A DNA stretch of 64,000 nt from Rhodocyclaceae bacterium (lineage in GTDB: Bacteria; Pseudomonadota; Gammaproteobacteria; Burkholderiales; Rhodocyclaceae), in the NCBI GenBank assembly GCA_004379165.1, contig NKXK01000029.1:1-64000 (forward strand), given 5' to 3'. This document shows, piece after piece, positions 39,346-48,379 of this stretch. The notes beneath the pieces are model-generated. The model was given only the letters and a program-made list of their open reading frames with translations. It was not told where the DNA came from and did not search any database. The position numbers were made by a program, and so were the translations under genes. Every line of letters begins with the position of its first letter. Positions within the stretch are counted from its first letter, which is position 1.

Positions 39346-40859
39346 GGCGCATGGTTCCGTAGGATTTCCAGAACGAAGGCGCGTGGCACGGCCGACTCCT
39401 GTTCGTTGTCACCGCCGCGCAGGGGTTGGCTGGATTCAAGTTCGATCGGTGCTTTGATGACATTGATTGTCACCGCCGTGTTTTCGCGTAAAAGGGCAAG
39501 GAACTGGTCAAAGTCGACCAGAAGCTGACGGGTGGTGCTGCCCGGGGGGGGTACGATGTTGCCGCGGACGGTGGTGATTTCGACCGCCCCCGCCGATGTT
39601 CTACCTGCGGTCGACGCGGAATTCGGGCCAATTTTCCAGTCCAGGCCAGTGAGCTCGATGGCCGGTGTGGCGGCCAGTGCCTGGCCGAGATGGCGATAGG
39701 CGTCAGCGGGTAAGGTCTGCTGGCTGCGCAGTTGCCGGTAACGATCGGTGAGCGTGCGCAAGCTGTCGTTGTCAACGCCGATCTGCGGGAAGGTGGCGGT
39801 AATCTCGCGGTAGCGTGCCGCAAGATCGGCTTCGATGGCTTGTTGTTGAACCGCCTCGTCTCGGAGTTGGCGGGCGTCGTAAAGCTGCTTTGCTGCGAAC
39901 AGTGAGCCGCCGAGCAAAGTCACCAGGCCGCCCGCCAGAAGGAGGAAGCGCAGCCGAGACAGATCGTAGTCATGGCGATGGGTGCTGCTGGCAAACTGTT
40001 GTGAGGGTGGATTCGTCGCCAGCAGGTGCAGGAATAGCGCTTCGCAACGGCAATCTTCTGGCGTGCGTTGGAGCTTCAGCTGACGGGCTGCCTCGGTGTT
40101 GTCGAGCAAGGTAAAGTCAAGACGGCCATCGGCCAGACATGCCTTCTCGATCGCGGGTAGCGCGGACGGGGGGGCGACGATGACCACCGGCATACGGTCG
40201 TCATGGCCAATGTGGCGCTGGCCGATCAGGTACTGGTGCAGCTTGCCGGATTCGGCGGAAAAACTGCTGGCAATGCCGGCGATGCTGCTGTCTGGCAGCG
40301 GTGCCATCCGTGAGAACAGCGCCTTCCCATTGACGACGAAGCTCTCGCGAATCGAGTGGTCCTGCAGGGTCAGCAGCAGACAGCGTTCGTGGGTAACTGC
40401 CAGCTTCTTGAGCAGGCGGCCACCGAGTTGCGCGACGCTGTAGATGCCCTTGAGTGGCGCACCGGATTGGGCGAGGCGGCTTAGCCAGGGCTCGAAATGC
40501 GTCGGGTCGGTCAGCGCACAGAGCAGCACGCGCTCGTTCTTGCGTTTGGTCTTTTCGAAGCCGAGCGAGGCCGAGGTGGCCAGCGGTGTGCCCAGAAAGT
40601 GCTGGCCGATCTTGCGCCTGATCAGCGTCTCGCGGTCCTTGCCCTGCAGGAAAGGAATCGTCTCGATGACGTGGCCTTCCTCGGCGACGTTGGCCAGCAG
40701 CGAGAAATGACTGTGGCGGTGACTGGCGACGTAGCTGGCGAAGGCACTGCGGCCGTGATCGTCATTGTCGAACACGCCCTCCTGCGTCAGCTTGCCGGCC
40801 TGCCAGACGAAGGCGCTGAGGCGATGGGTATTGAGATAGAGCAGGCGCCGGCTGATCAT
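39342..40859 (-). CDS. MshI-like actin-fold/PilN-type pilus assembly protein
   Basis: The 505-residue protein combines a cytoplasmic PilM/GspL-like actin fold (about residues 1-300, with LLLTLQDHSIRESFVVNGKALFSRMAPLPDSS) with a single membrane helix (RFLLLAGGLVTLLGGSLFA, about 305-323). A periplasmic PilN-like domain follows (about 330-505, coiled coil then AIELTGLDWKIGPNSASTAG...). This fusion is the MshI layout. The repeat adds NSASTA near residue 412, in a loop. It overlaps genes on both sides by 4 bases, so it is part of one operon. Confidence 0.78.
   Translation of the reverse strand: MISRRLLYLNTHRLSAFVWQAGKLTQEGVFDNDDHGRSAFASYVASHRHSHFSLLANVAEEGHVIETIPFLQGKDRETLIRRKIGQHFLGTPLATSASLGFEKTKRKNERVLLCALTDPTHFEPWLSRLAQSGAPLKGIYSVAQLGGRLLKKLAVTHERCLLLTLQDHSIRESFVVNGKALFSRMAPLPDSSIAGIASSFSAESGKLHQYLIGQRHIGHDDRMPVVIVAPPSALPAIEKACLADGRLDFTLLDNTEAARQLKLQRTPEDCRCEALFLHLLATNPPSQQFASSTHRHDYDLSRLRFLLLAGGLVTLLGGSLFAAKQLYDARQLRDEAVQQQAIEADLAARYREITATFPQIGVDNDSLRTLTDRYRQLRSQQTLPADAYRHLGQALAATPAIELTGLDWKIGPNSASTAGRTSAGAVEITTVRGNIVPPPGSTTRQLLVDFDQFLALLRENTAVTINVIKAPIELESSQPLRGGDNEQESAVPRAFVLEILRNHAP
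39605..39637 (-). repeat. Dispersed repeat copy in the MshI-like gene
   Basis: Plus-strand CTGCGGTCGACGCGGAATT, then GGGCCAATTTT. On the gene strand it is read as GPNSASTAG. Nineteen bases are identical to the copy in the TPR gene. Confidence 0.85.
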
Positions 40860-42055
40860 GTCTTGATCTTGCTGATGACGTCGTAGATCGGCCCAATGAC
40901 CGATAGCATGATCCAGCCGAGCAAGGCGCCCATGAACAGCGTCAACATCGGTTCGATCAGTGACTGTGCCTTGCCCACCGATTCCTTGACGTCACGACTG
41001 TAGAAGTAGCTGACGTTGAGCAGGGCTCGGTCGAGGGCGCCGGTGTTTTCGCCGACACGTAACATGCGCACGACCAGTGGCGGAAAAAGCCCGGTTTCCT
41101 GAAAGGCGCCGGCGACGTTGCGGCCTTCACGGATCGACTGTTCGACGCGCTGCAGGCCGCTGCGGATGACCCGGTTGCCAACAATGTGCTGGGTTGTGCG
41201 GATGGACTCCAGCACCGGAATTCCGGCTGCGTAGAGCATGGCGAAGGTGCTGGCGAAGCGTGAGAGGATGATTTTCTTCAGGATGGGGCCAACCACCGGA
41301 ACCTGCAGTTTCAGGCCATCGAAGCGGTGCCGGGCCAAGGGGTTGCTTTGTAACGTTAACTGCACCACGACGGCGGTTAGTACCGGAATGAGCAGCAGGA
41401 TGTACCAATAAGCCACCAGGGTGTCAGACACGAAAAACAGCAATTGCGTGTGCGGCGGCAGGGCCTGGCCCATGTTGCGGACGAAGAGCTTGAGCTGCGG
41501 CACCATGTAGATCATCAGGAACACCGTTGCCGCCGAGACTACGGTGGCAACGAAAGCCGGATACATCAGGAGCTTCTTGGTATGAGAGGCCAGCTCATCT
41601 TCCCATTTCAGCGATTCGCTCAGCCCGGCAAGCACCTCCGGCAGATTGCCGCTCGACTCGCCAGCTTTGATCAGGTTAACGAACACCTGGCTGAATACTT
41701 CGGGGTGGCTGGCCAATGCCTGCGAAAAGGTCTGGCCGCCTTCGATGCCCTCGATGAGGCCGGCCATCACTTCACGAAAACGCGGGTGCTCCAGCGAGTC
41801 GCGCAGATCGACCAGACCTTCGAGAACCGGAACGCCTGCCCGTGTCAGTTGTTCGAGGTGAAAACAGAAATTGATCAGTTCCGGGCGCGGGATTTTCTGG
41901 GCACCGAACAGCTTCCGTTGCTGCACGGGCTGGCCAGTGACGAGATCGAGCTCCATGCGCTTCAGGCGCATTTCCAGGTCGACCAGGTTCAGGGCATCGA
42001 GGCGGCCGTAAGTCATTCGCCCCTCAGCACTCACAGCCTTGTAGTCGAAAAGCAT
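40856..42055 (-). CDS. MshG-like GspF-family platform protein
   Basis: This 399-residue protein has two GspF domains (about residues 65-190, FCFHLEQLTRAGVPVLEGLVDLRDSLEHPRFREVM; and about 270-390, LSRFASTFAMLYAAGIPVLESIRTTQHIVGNRVI) and membrane helices at about 165-190, 215-240 and 370-395. It is a second GspF paralogue in this locus, distinct from PilC, and lies 2 bases after the MshE-like ATPase gene. Confidence 0.9.
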   Translation of the reverse strand: MLFDYKAVSAEGRMTYGRLDALNLVDLEMRLKRMELDLVTGQPVQQRKLFGAQKIPRPELINFCFHLEQLTRAGVPVLEGLVDLRDSLEHPRFREVMAGLIEGIEGGQTFSQALASHPEVFSQVFVNLIKAGESSGNLPEVLAGLSESLKWEDELASHTKKLLMYPAFVATVVSAATVFLMIYMVPQLKLFVRNMGQALPPHTQLLFFVSDTLVAYWYILLLIPVLTAVVVQLTLQSNPLARHRFDGLKLQVPVVGPILKKIILSRFASTFAMLYAAGIPVLESIRTTQHIVGNRVIRSGLQRVEQSIREGRNVAGAFQETGLFPPLVVRMLRVGENTGALDRALLNVSYFYSRDVKESVGKAQSLIEPMLTLFMGALLGWIMLSVIGPIYDVISKIKT

Positions 42056-42057
42056 GG

Positions 42058-43767
42058 CTACATCCGGTCGGTGAGATCGACGACGCGGGAGAGTTCCTCC
42101 AGCGACGTGATGCCGCTCATCACCCGCCGCAAGCCGTCGTCGGCCAGCGTCGTGAAGCCTTGCAGCAGGGCGCGGTTGCGGATTTCGTGAGTCGTTGCGC
42201 GGCGGGCAATGAGTTCATCGATGCCGTTGTCGATGCGCAGCAGTTCCATGATCGCCAGGCGGCCGCGATAGCCCTGGAAATCGCACATCTCGCAGCCGGC
42301 GGCGCGGTACAGAATGGGGCGCTGCTCGCCGGCGGCATGGTCGCCGAGCAGGCGGATCTCATGGGCTTCTGCGTGGTACGGTGACTTGCAGTGTTCGCAC
42401 AGGCGGCGGATCAGGCGTTGGGCGATGATGCCGATGATGTTGCCGGTCATGATGTCGGGCAACACGCCGATATCGAGCAGCCGCGGGACAGCGCCGATCG
42501 CCGAGTTGGTGTGCAGGGTCGAATACACCTGATGGCCGGTCATCGCCGCGCGGAAGGCCATTTCGGCGGTTTCCGTGTCGCGGATTTCGCCGACGAGGAT
42601 GACGTCCGGGTCCTGGCGCATCATCGAGCGGATGCCATTGGCAAAATCGAGCTTGGCTGCCTCCGCCACCGAGGTCTGACGGACCAGCGCCATCGGGTAT
42701 TCGACAGGGTCTTCGAGGGTCATGATGTGAATGCCCTCGTTGTTGATGTGATTCAACACCGAATACAGCGTTGTCGTCTTGCCGCTGCCAGTCGGGCCGG
42801 TCATCAGGATGATGCCCTCCGGCCGCGAAATCATCAGTTTGAGCTGGTGCAGGTGCTCTTCGGCCAAGCCCAGGTTTTCCAGCGGAACGATGCCCTTCTG
42901 CCGGTCGAGAATGCGCAGAACGATGTTTTCTCCGTGGATGGTCGGCTGGCTGGCGACGCGGAAATCGATGGGTCGCCCCGAGACCGTCAGGCTGATGCGA
43001 CCGTCCTGCGGGGCGCGCATCTCGGCGATGTTCATCCCCGACAGCACCTTGATGCGCACCGTCATCGCCGGCCAGTAGGATTTGTGCAGGGCGCGGATCT
43101 GCCGCAGCATGCCGTCGATCCGGTAGCGGATGCGCAGAAAGTTGGCCTCAGGCTCGAAATGGATGTCGGAGGCTTCGTGCTTGACGGCGTCGGTGAGGAT
43201 CGAATCAATCAGCCGGACGACCGGCTGACTGTACTCGTCATCCGTTGCGGACAGGCTCTTCCAGTCGATTTCGCCGGTTTCGATTTCGTGCAGGATACCG
43301 TCGATCGACAGCTCGTAGCCGTAATACTGGTCGATGGCGCTGTCGATTTCCGACTCGCCGGCGAACAGCGTTTCGATTTCAGTGCCTTCTTCGAGCAGCG
43401 CACGGACGCGGTCGAGGCCGACGATGTCATTAACGTCGGAGATCGCCAGCGTCAGCCGGTGGTTCGGTTCATCGTAGTCGAGCGGCAGCAGGTGATAGCG
43501 CATCGCCAGATCACGCGGCACCCGCTTCAGCGCCTGCGGATCGACCACCGCATGGCCGAGGTCGATGCTCTGCTTGCCAAGACTTTCGGACAGCGCCTGA
43601 CGCAGCGTGGCCTCGGTAACGAAGCCCAGCGAGACCAGCAATTTGCCGATTGGCTGATTCTGCTTCATCTGTTCGAGCAGCGCGATCCGCAGTTGGTCTT
43701 CCGACAGGATGCCTTCGGAAATCAGGATCTGCCCGAGCGGGCGCCGTTGCAGGACGGAGGTGCTCAT
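42058..43767 (-). CDS. MshE-like GspE-family assembly ATPase
   Basis: The 569-residue motor ATPase has an MshEN domain (about residues 1-150, RRPLGQILISEGILSEDQLRIALLEQMKQNQPIGKLLVSLGFV), which in MshE binds cyclic di-GMP. The core has Walker A GPTGSGKTTTLYSVLNHIN (about 325-343), GEIRDTETAEMAFRAAMTGHQVYSTLHTNSA and the zinc site CEHC / CEMCDFQGYRGR. The start MSTSVLQRRPLG is chosen because the domain begins there; longer starts run into the TPR gene. Second GspE paralogue of the locus. Confidence 0.93.
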   Translation of the reverse strand: MSTSVLQRRPLGQILISEGILSEDQLRIALLEQMKQNQPIGKLLVSLGFVTEATLRQALSESLGKQSIDLGHAVVDPQALKRVPRDLAMRYHLLPLDYDEPNHRLTLAISDVNDIVGLDRVRALLEEGTEIETLFAGESEIDSAIDQYYGYELSIDGILHEIETGEIDWKSLSATDDEYSQPVVRLIDSILTDAVKHEASDIHFEPEANFLRIRYRIDGMLRQIRALHKSYWPAMTVRIKVLSGMNIAEMRAPQDGRISLTVSGRPIDFRVASQPTIHGENIVLRILDRQKGIVPLENLGLAEEHLHQLKLMISRPEGIILMTGPTGSGKTTTLYSVLNHINNEGIHIMTLEDPVEYPMALVRQTSVAEAAKLDFANGIRSMMRQDPDVILVGEIRDTETAEMAFRAAMTGHQVYSTLHTNSAIGAVPRLLDIGVLPDIMTGNIIGIIAQRLIRRLCEHCKSPYHAEAHEIRLLGDHAAGEQRPILYRAAGCEMCDFQGYRGRLAIMELLRIDNGIDELIARRATTHEIRNRALLQGFTTLADDGLRRVMSGITSLEELSRVVDLTDRM

Positions 43768-43783
43768 CGTGGCTGGCCTGCGC

Positions 43784-45103
43784 TTACGGGCTCGTCGCCT
43801 GCAACTCGCCGAGGCGCTTGCGGACCTGCTCACGGTCAAAGGCGGCGGGGCGTTTCTCGGCCGCCTCAAGTGCCAGTCTATAGTGCTGGCCAGCCAGTCG
43901 GGGCTGGCGTACCTGATCGAGGCTGACCGCGAGGTTGAACAGGTAATCCGGATTGTCGCCGTCGGCGGCAACCGCGTTGAAATAAGCCTGCTGCGCTTCC
44001 GGCCAGCGGCGCTGGCGGGCGTACAGGTTGCCGAGGGCGAAGTTGAGCGGCGCCGATTCCGGTTGGGCGCCGAGCAAGCCCTTCAGCCGGCTTTCCGTGG
44101 TGTTCGGGTCGCTTGTAGCCGGCGCGCCACCAAGCACCGCGGCTTGAGCGGCCGCGTCATTGGGGTTGGCGACCAGGGCGCGTTGCTGCAACTGCTCTGC
44201 GTCGGCGCTGCGCCCCTGGCGGTGGGCGATGGCGGCCAGCGCCAGCAACGCATCGGTGTTGTTCGGGTCTCGCCGCAGGCTTTGTTCGTAGTCGGCGCGG
44301 GCCTGGTCGAGTTCGCCGCGCTGCAGGCCGGCGTGGCCGCGCAGCAGGGCGCTGTCCGCTTCCGGCGGGGTCTTTGAGAGGCGGATCGCCGGTGTGGCGT
44401 TGTCTTCCGGCGTGCCGCGAGGTGCTCGTGGCGGGCTGGCAAATGTCGGGGGCGCAGAAAAGCCAGCCTCCGGTGCTCCTGCGGTCGACGCGGAATTTGC
44501 GCCAAAAACGGGAGCCGGCGCGACTGGCAAAGCGGGCAGCAAGGCGCCCGAGGGCGGTGGGGCGAATTGGGGTGCCGGCGGAGTCGGCGTCGGTGCCGTT
44601 TGAGCGGCCCCCGAAGTGCCTGCTGCGGCGACCGGTGTCGAGGAAACGGCGAGCGAGCCGCGGTTCATCGCATTCAATTCGTAAAACACATAACCGCCGA
44701 TGCCGACCGCAGCGATGCCCAGTGTGCCCAAGGCCAGCCACAGGGGTCTGCGGCTGTTCTGAACCGGAGGCTGCTTGACGGCGAAGGCATTGCGCACCGA
44801 CTCACGCTCGCGATGCTCCTCTGGCTTCTCGTGCCGGGTGGTCGGCGGTACGGTCGTGGCGGGTGGCGCCGGTCGGGCGGGTGGCGGATCCAGCAGGCGC
44901 ACATCGGCAAGATCGGCTTCCAGCGATTCGAGGTGGCTCGCCAGGTCGGGAAGTGGCTTGTTGGCGGTTCGTGGTGCCTCACTACCCAGCGGCTCCAGGC
45001 TGAGCCCGCTGTCTACCGATCCCTGCGGTCGCCCGGCGACCTGCCTTGCGGCATCCTGCTTGCTCGATTCAGCCCGCTTCAGGGCGTCCATTAACAGGCT
45101 CAT
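43784..45103 (-). CDS. MshN-like TPR protein with membrane anchor
   Basis: The 439-residue protein begins MSLLMDALKRAESSKQDAAR (MshN/GspB-type start). A cytoplasmic linker rich in Pro and Glu leads to one membrane helix (about residues 123-143, LWLALGTLGIAAVGIGGYVFY). A Pro/Ala-rich periplasmic stretch follows, then about five TPR motifs (about 260-430, ADSALLRGHAGLQRGELDQARADYEQSLRRDPNNTDALLALAAIAHRQG). It probably links secretin and motor. The dispersed repeat inserts NSASTAG near residue 203-209 in the low-complexity part. Confidence 0.82.
   Translation of the reverse strand: MSLLMDALKRAESSKQDAARQVAGRPQGSVDSGLSLEPLGSEAPRTANKPLPDLASHLESLEADLADVRLLDPPPARPAPPATTVPPTTRHEKPEEHRERESVRNAFAVKQPPVQNSRRPLWLALGTLGIAAVGIGGYVFYELNAMNRGSLAVSSTPVAAAGTSGAAQTAPTPTPPAPQFAPPPSGALLPALPVAPAPVFGANSASTAGAPEAGFSAPPTFASPPRAPRGTPEDNATPAIRLSKTPPEADSALLRGHAGLQRGELDQARADYEQSLRRDPNNTDALLALAAIAHRQGRSADAEQLQQRALVANPNDAAAQAAVLGGAPATSDPNTTESRLKGLLGAQPESAPLNFALGNLYARQRRWPEAQQAYFNAVAADGDNPDYLFNLAVSLDQVRQPRLAGQHYRLALEAAEKRPAAFDREQVRKRLGELQATSP
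44479..44508 (-). repeat. Dispersed repeat copy in the MshN-like gene
   Basis: Plus-strand CTGCGGTCGACGCGGAATT, then TGCGCCAAAAA. This is the best full-length copy and the one used here as consensus. Read on the gene strand as GANSASTAG. Confidence 0.88.
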
Positions 45104-45112
45104 GCAGTGTTC

Positions 45113-46903
45113 TCAGCGGCCAGGATCGACCATGAACGGGCGGGCTTCGCTCGGGGCGGTGAAAAAATTGCCGTCCGGCAGGTAGCCGCGCATATTAGCG
45201 TAATCGCCATCGAGACTGGCGTCGCGGATGACGACCGGACGCAGGAAAATGACCAGTTCGGTTTTCTGGGCAAGGTTGTTGCGACTATTGACCAGTTCGC
45301 CGGCAATCGGAATCTGCCCGGCAATCGGAATGCGCTGGTTCTGATAGTTGATGCGGTCTTCCATTAAGCCGCCAAGAATGGCCATGTTGCCGCTCGGGAC
45401 GCGCATTACCGACTCGATTTCACGGGTCCGGATCTGTGGCACGAGGTTGGCGATGGTCAGGTCAGGGTTCGGGTCGCGAACCATCGCGGCAACACTGGTG
45501 ATGCTCGGACGGACATTGAGTGTAATCAGATCCTCGCCACTGATTTGCGGCGTGACGCTCAACACCAAGCCGACACTGACCGTCTGCGGCGTGGTGGTAA
45601 AGGCCTTGGGCGGTGTCACACCTGCCACCGTGGTGGCGCCAATCTCAGACTTGACGTTGAAATAAACGATGTTTTCCACGACCTTGAGCAGTGCCGTCTG
45701 GTTGTTGAGCACCGACAGTCTGGGGCTGGACAGCACCTTGGTGGTGCCAAAGGTTTCCAGGAGGTTGATCAGGGCGCTGGGGTTGTCGGCCTTGTCGTAG
45801 CTGAGATTCGCGGCGCCGTTGAGTTGCCGGCCAAGAATCTTGACGACACCGCCACTGCTCAGTTGTGTCCAGTCGATGCCCTGTTCGTAGCCATCCTTCA
45901 AGGCAACCTCGACGATGGTGGCTTCGATCAGTACCTGGCGTTTGGCGGAGTTGACCACACGGTCGAGGAATTCCTGGATGCGGTCGTGCTGGCGTTGTGT
46001 GGCGCGAACAGTGACGACACCGCTTTCGGCATTCATGATGACCGAGGCGGCTTCCCGGAAGGTGCTGCGCCGCACGATGGCGTTGCCGACCGCCTGGCTG
46101 CTTGAGCCAGGTGCCGGGTTGGCCTGCAGCGCATTGGCCACCGATTGCGCGGCGCGCGCGCCGGTGCCCTGCGGCAGAGCCGCGGCACCGGTGGCTGTCT
46201 GGGCGCTGGTTTGTTCGACGACGGTCTCGCTTGAGCCTTCGGGAAGGATTTTGTCGGTCTCGCGCAGAATGTCCTTGATGTTCTTTTCCAGCGAATCCCA
46301 GAACTGATTGCGTGAGGTGTTCTCGATGCGGGTGTTGGAGACGTTGCCGCCGCCAGTGGTGGCGGGGGCGGCCGTGCCGCCTCCTGAGCCTGGCGTGGCG
46401 GAACTGGTGGCAATCTGGGTGTTGGTAGAGACCGTGCCTGTCACATTGCGTGCCATGTTCACGTAATCCACCTTGTAATGCTTGAGGAAAGGTGAATCCG
46501 GCATGACGGCGAGGTTCGGGCCGTCCAGTTCGTGCCGCATGTCGACCTGCTTGGCGATGCGGGTCAGCAGCTGTGGCAGGGTCTGGTCGATGGCGTTGAG
46601 CGTAACGTTGCCAGTGATGCCCGGATGGATGTCGACATTGACCTTGGCGTCCCGGGCGAGGGCAAACAGCAGGTCGCGCACCGGAACATTATTCACCACG
46701 ACACTGTAGGTTTCTGCCTTGGGCGCCGGTTTGGGTTTGGGCAGCGCCAGCGTCTGCTGGACCGGTGCCGGGATGCTGCCAGTCGTTGGCTTGGACGCGG
46801 TCTCGGCGTTGATGTGGCCCTTCAATGGCTCGCGCGGCGTCGGCGCGGCGCAGGCGCCCAGCAGCAGGGTCAGGGTGATGGCGCAGAGAGAGCCGATTCT
46901 CAT
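45113..46903 (-). CDS. mshL: MshL-type outer-membrane secretin
   Basis: The 596-residue lipoprotein has a lipobox LLGAC (signal about residues 1-17, Cys about 17-18). A secretin/TonB short N-terminal domain follows (about 75-150, VVVNNVPVRDLLFALARDAKVNVDIHPGITGNVTL), a Gly/Thr-rich linker, and a C-terminal secretin domain (about 300-590, EATIVEVALKDGYEQGIDW, VEIQTR-type NLVPQIRTREIESVMRVPSGNMAILGGLM). It forms the pilus exit pore. The start at 46903 is chosen because it gives the lipoprotein signal. It is 93 bases after the ATPase gene. Confidence 0.93.
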   Translation of the reverse strand: MRIGSLCAITLTLLLGACAAPTPREPLKGHINAETASKPTTGSIPAPVQQTLALPKPKPAPKAETYSVVVNNVPVRDLLFALARDAKVNVDIHPGITGNVTLNAIDQTLPQLLTRIAKQVDMRHELDGPNLAVMPDSPFLKHYKVDYVNMARNVTGTVSTNTQIATSSATPGSGGGTAAPATTGGGNVSNTRIENTSRNQFWDSLEKNIKDILRETDKILPEGSSETVVEQTSAQTATGAAALPQGTGARAAQSVANALQANPAPGSSSQAVGNAIVRRSTFREAASVIMNAESGVVTVRATQRQHDRIQEFLDRVVNSAKRQVLIEATIVEVALKDGYEQGIDWTQLSSGGVVKILGRQLNGAANLSYDKADNPSALINLLETFGTTKVLSSPRLSVLNNQTALLKVVENIVYFNVKSEIGATTVAGVTPPKAFTTTPQTVSVGLVLSVTPQISGEDLITLNVRPSITSVAAMVRDPNPDLTIANLVPQIRTREIESVMRVPSGNMAILGGLMEDRINYQNQRIPIAGQIPIAGELVNSRNNLAQKTELVIFLRPVVIRDASLDGDYANMRGYLPDGNFFTAPSEARPFMVDPGR

Positions 46904-46996
46904 CGGGAAGGCCTTGTGGTTGCAGTCAGAACGTGGATACCTGAATTTTGATGGTAGCACGTGAATTTATTCCTTGTCTTAGCCAGAGCTGACGCG

Positions 46997-48379
46997 CTAA
47001 TGCAGGCGAACGACCTGGCGCGGGAAGGGCTGGGCGGCCTTGATCGACTTCGGCATTGCCAGCATCGCGCTGACTGCCGCCACACGCGTTGGAAATTCGC
47101 CGTAGATAATGCCGACGCGGTCGCGACCGGAGAGTGCGGAGCGATAAACGCGGATCAGCGTCGGGTCGAGTGCCTGGGTGGTGCGAGCGAGGAATCCTTC
47201 GATTTGGCCAGTCTGTTCCGCGTCGATGGCCAGCAACTGGATGAAATAATGGGTACGCGGGGCTTCCGCAATCCAGGCATCGAACTGCTGCAGGTGCTGG
47301 CGCGTCAGTGTCCCGAAGCGGATTCGGTGGCTGGCATCCTGAAGCGGTTGTGCAGCAGGGGCAACCGCGGGTGACGGATTGTCGGCGGCTTTGGCGACCG
47401 GTGTGGCCGTCGCAGCTGCCGGAAGGGGGGGTATGACGGAAACGCGATCGCGCGGTGGTAGCAACAGCCAGATGCCACCGACGACGAGAGCAATACTCGC
47501 TGCGCCCGCGGCGCCCCAGGCGAAAGCCAGCAGCGCCGTGCGTGGTCTGGTCGCTACTGCGGTCAACGGTGAAAAATGCGCATCCCGGACAGCAATGTCG
47601 ACTTCGGCAAGGTCGATACGATGGCTGTTCTGGGCAAACGCCGCCAGCAGCGCCTTGTCGGCAAGAATGTTGATCCGCCGCGACAGTCCTTCCGAGATGC
47701 GGGCGATTTTTTCGATGGCAACCGGGGTGAAGGGCGTAGGGCCCCGATAGCCCGCGGCGCGCAGGCGAAAGTCCAGATAAGCGGTGACGTCATCCGGGGT
47801 CAGGGGCGTCAGGTTGAAATGCTGGGTGATGCGCTCTCGCAACTGCCGCATGTCCTTGGCGGCCAATCTTTCGTCCAGTTCCGGCTGGGCAAACAGGGCA
47901 ATCTGCAGGAGTTTGGCGGCCTTGGTTTCCAGATTCGACAGCAGGCGGATTTCTTCCAGCGACTCGGCGGGCATTGCGTGTGCCTCGTCGATCAGCAGCA
48001 CCACGCGTTGTCCTCGCGCATGGCGCGCGATCAGCGCCTCCTGAAGGGCGCGGGTCAGCGAGTGGGTGGCTTTGCCATCTGTGGGAACGCCCAGTTCGTC
48101 GGCAATGGCGCCGAGGATCTCGCGGCGCGACAGCGAGGGATTGGCGAGATAAAGCGTCTCGACCTCATCCGGCAGGCGCTCAAGCAGCATGCGGCAGAGC
48201 ATGGTCTTGCCGCTGCCGACTTCGCCGGTCACTTTGACGATGCCCTCGTCCTGCGTGATCGCATAGATCAGCGCATCGAGCGTCGGCCCGCGCTGGGCGC
48301 CGGCATAGAAAAAATCGGTGTGCGGGGTGATCCGGAAGGCCGGTTCGCGCAGGCCGAAATGTTCGAGGTAAAGACTCAT
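46997..48379 (-). CDS. ExeA/MshM-type AAA ATPase with SPOR-like C-terminus
   Basis: The 460-residue protein starts MSLYLEHFGLREPAFRITPHTDFFYAGA. It has a Walker A GEVGSGKTMLCRMLL (about residues 46-60), Walker B RVVLLIDEAHAM (about 125-136) and an ExeA winged region, then a membrane helix (AFAWGAAGAASIALVVGGIWLLL, about 275-297). The periplasmic C-terminal 100 residues have a SPOR-like shape (THYFIQLLAIDAEQ, IIYGEFPTRVAAVSAM). ExeA-type proteins bind peptidoglycan and place the secretin. Its start lies in the stop of the response-regulator gene (ATGA). Confidence 0.88.
   Translation of the reverse strand: MSLYLEHFGLREPAFRITPHTDFFYAGAQRGPTLDALIYAITQDEGIVKVTGEVGSGKTMLCRMLLERLPDEVETLYLANPSLSRREILGAIADELGVPTDGKATHSLTRALQEALIARHARGQRVVLLIDEAHAMPAESLEEIRLLSNLETKAAKLLQIALFAQPELDERLAAKDMRQLRERITQHFNLTPLTPDDVTAYLDFRLRAAGYRGPTPFTPVAIEKIARISEGLSRRINILADKALLAAFAQNSHRIDLAEVDIAVRDAHFSPLTAVATRPRTALLAFAWGAAGAASIALVVGGIWLLLPPRDRVSVIPPLPAAATATPVAKAADNPSPAVAPAAQPLQDASHRIRFGTLTRQHLQQFDAWIAEAPRTHYFIQLLAIDAEQTGQIEGFLARTTQALDPTLIRVYRSALSGRDRVGIIYGEFPTRVAAVSAMLAMPKSIKAAQPFPRQVVRLH
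47557..47581 (-). repeat. Possible degenerate dispersed repeat in the ExeA-like gene
   Basis: Plus-strand ACTGCGGTCAACGGTGAAAA keeps the CTGCGGTCAAC part but not the CGCGG block. Read as SPLTAV on the gene strand. Weak copy. Confidence 0.3.

Noticed and set aside
42391-43926. Plus-strand open frame of 511 codons
   Set aside because: Antisense to the MshE-like ATPase gene; the translation is rich in Arg, Asp and Gln as expected for a shadow frame.
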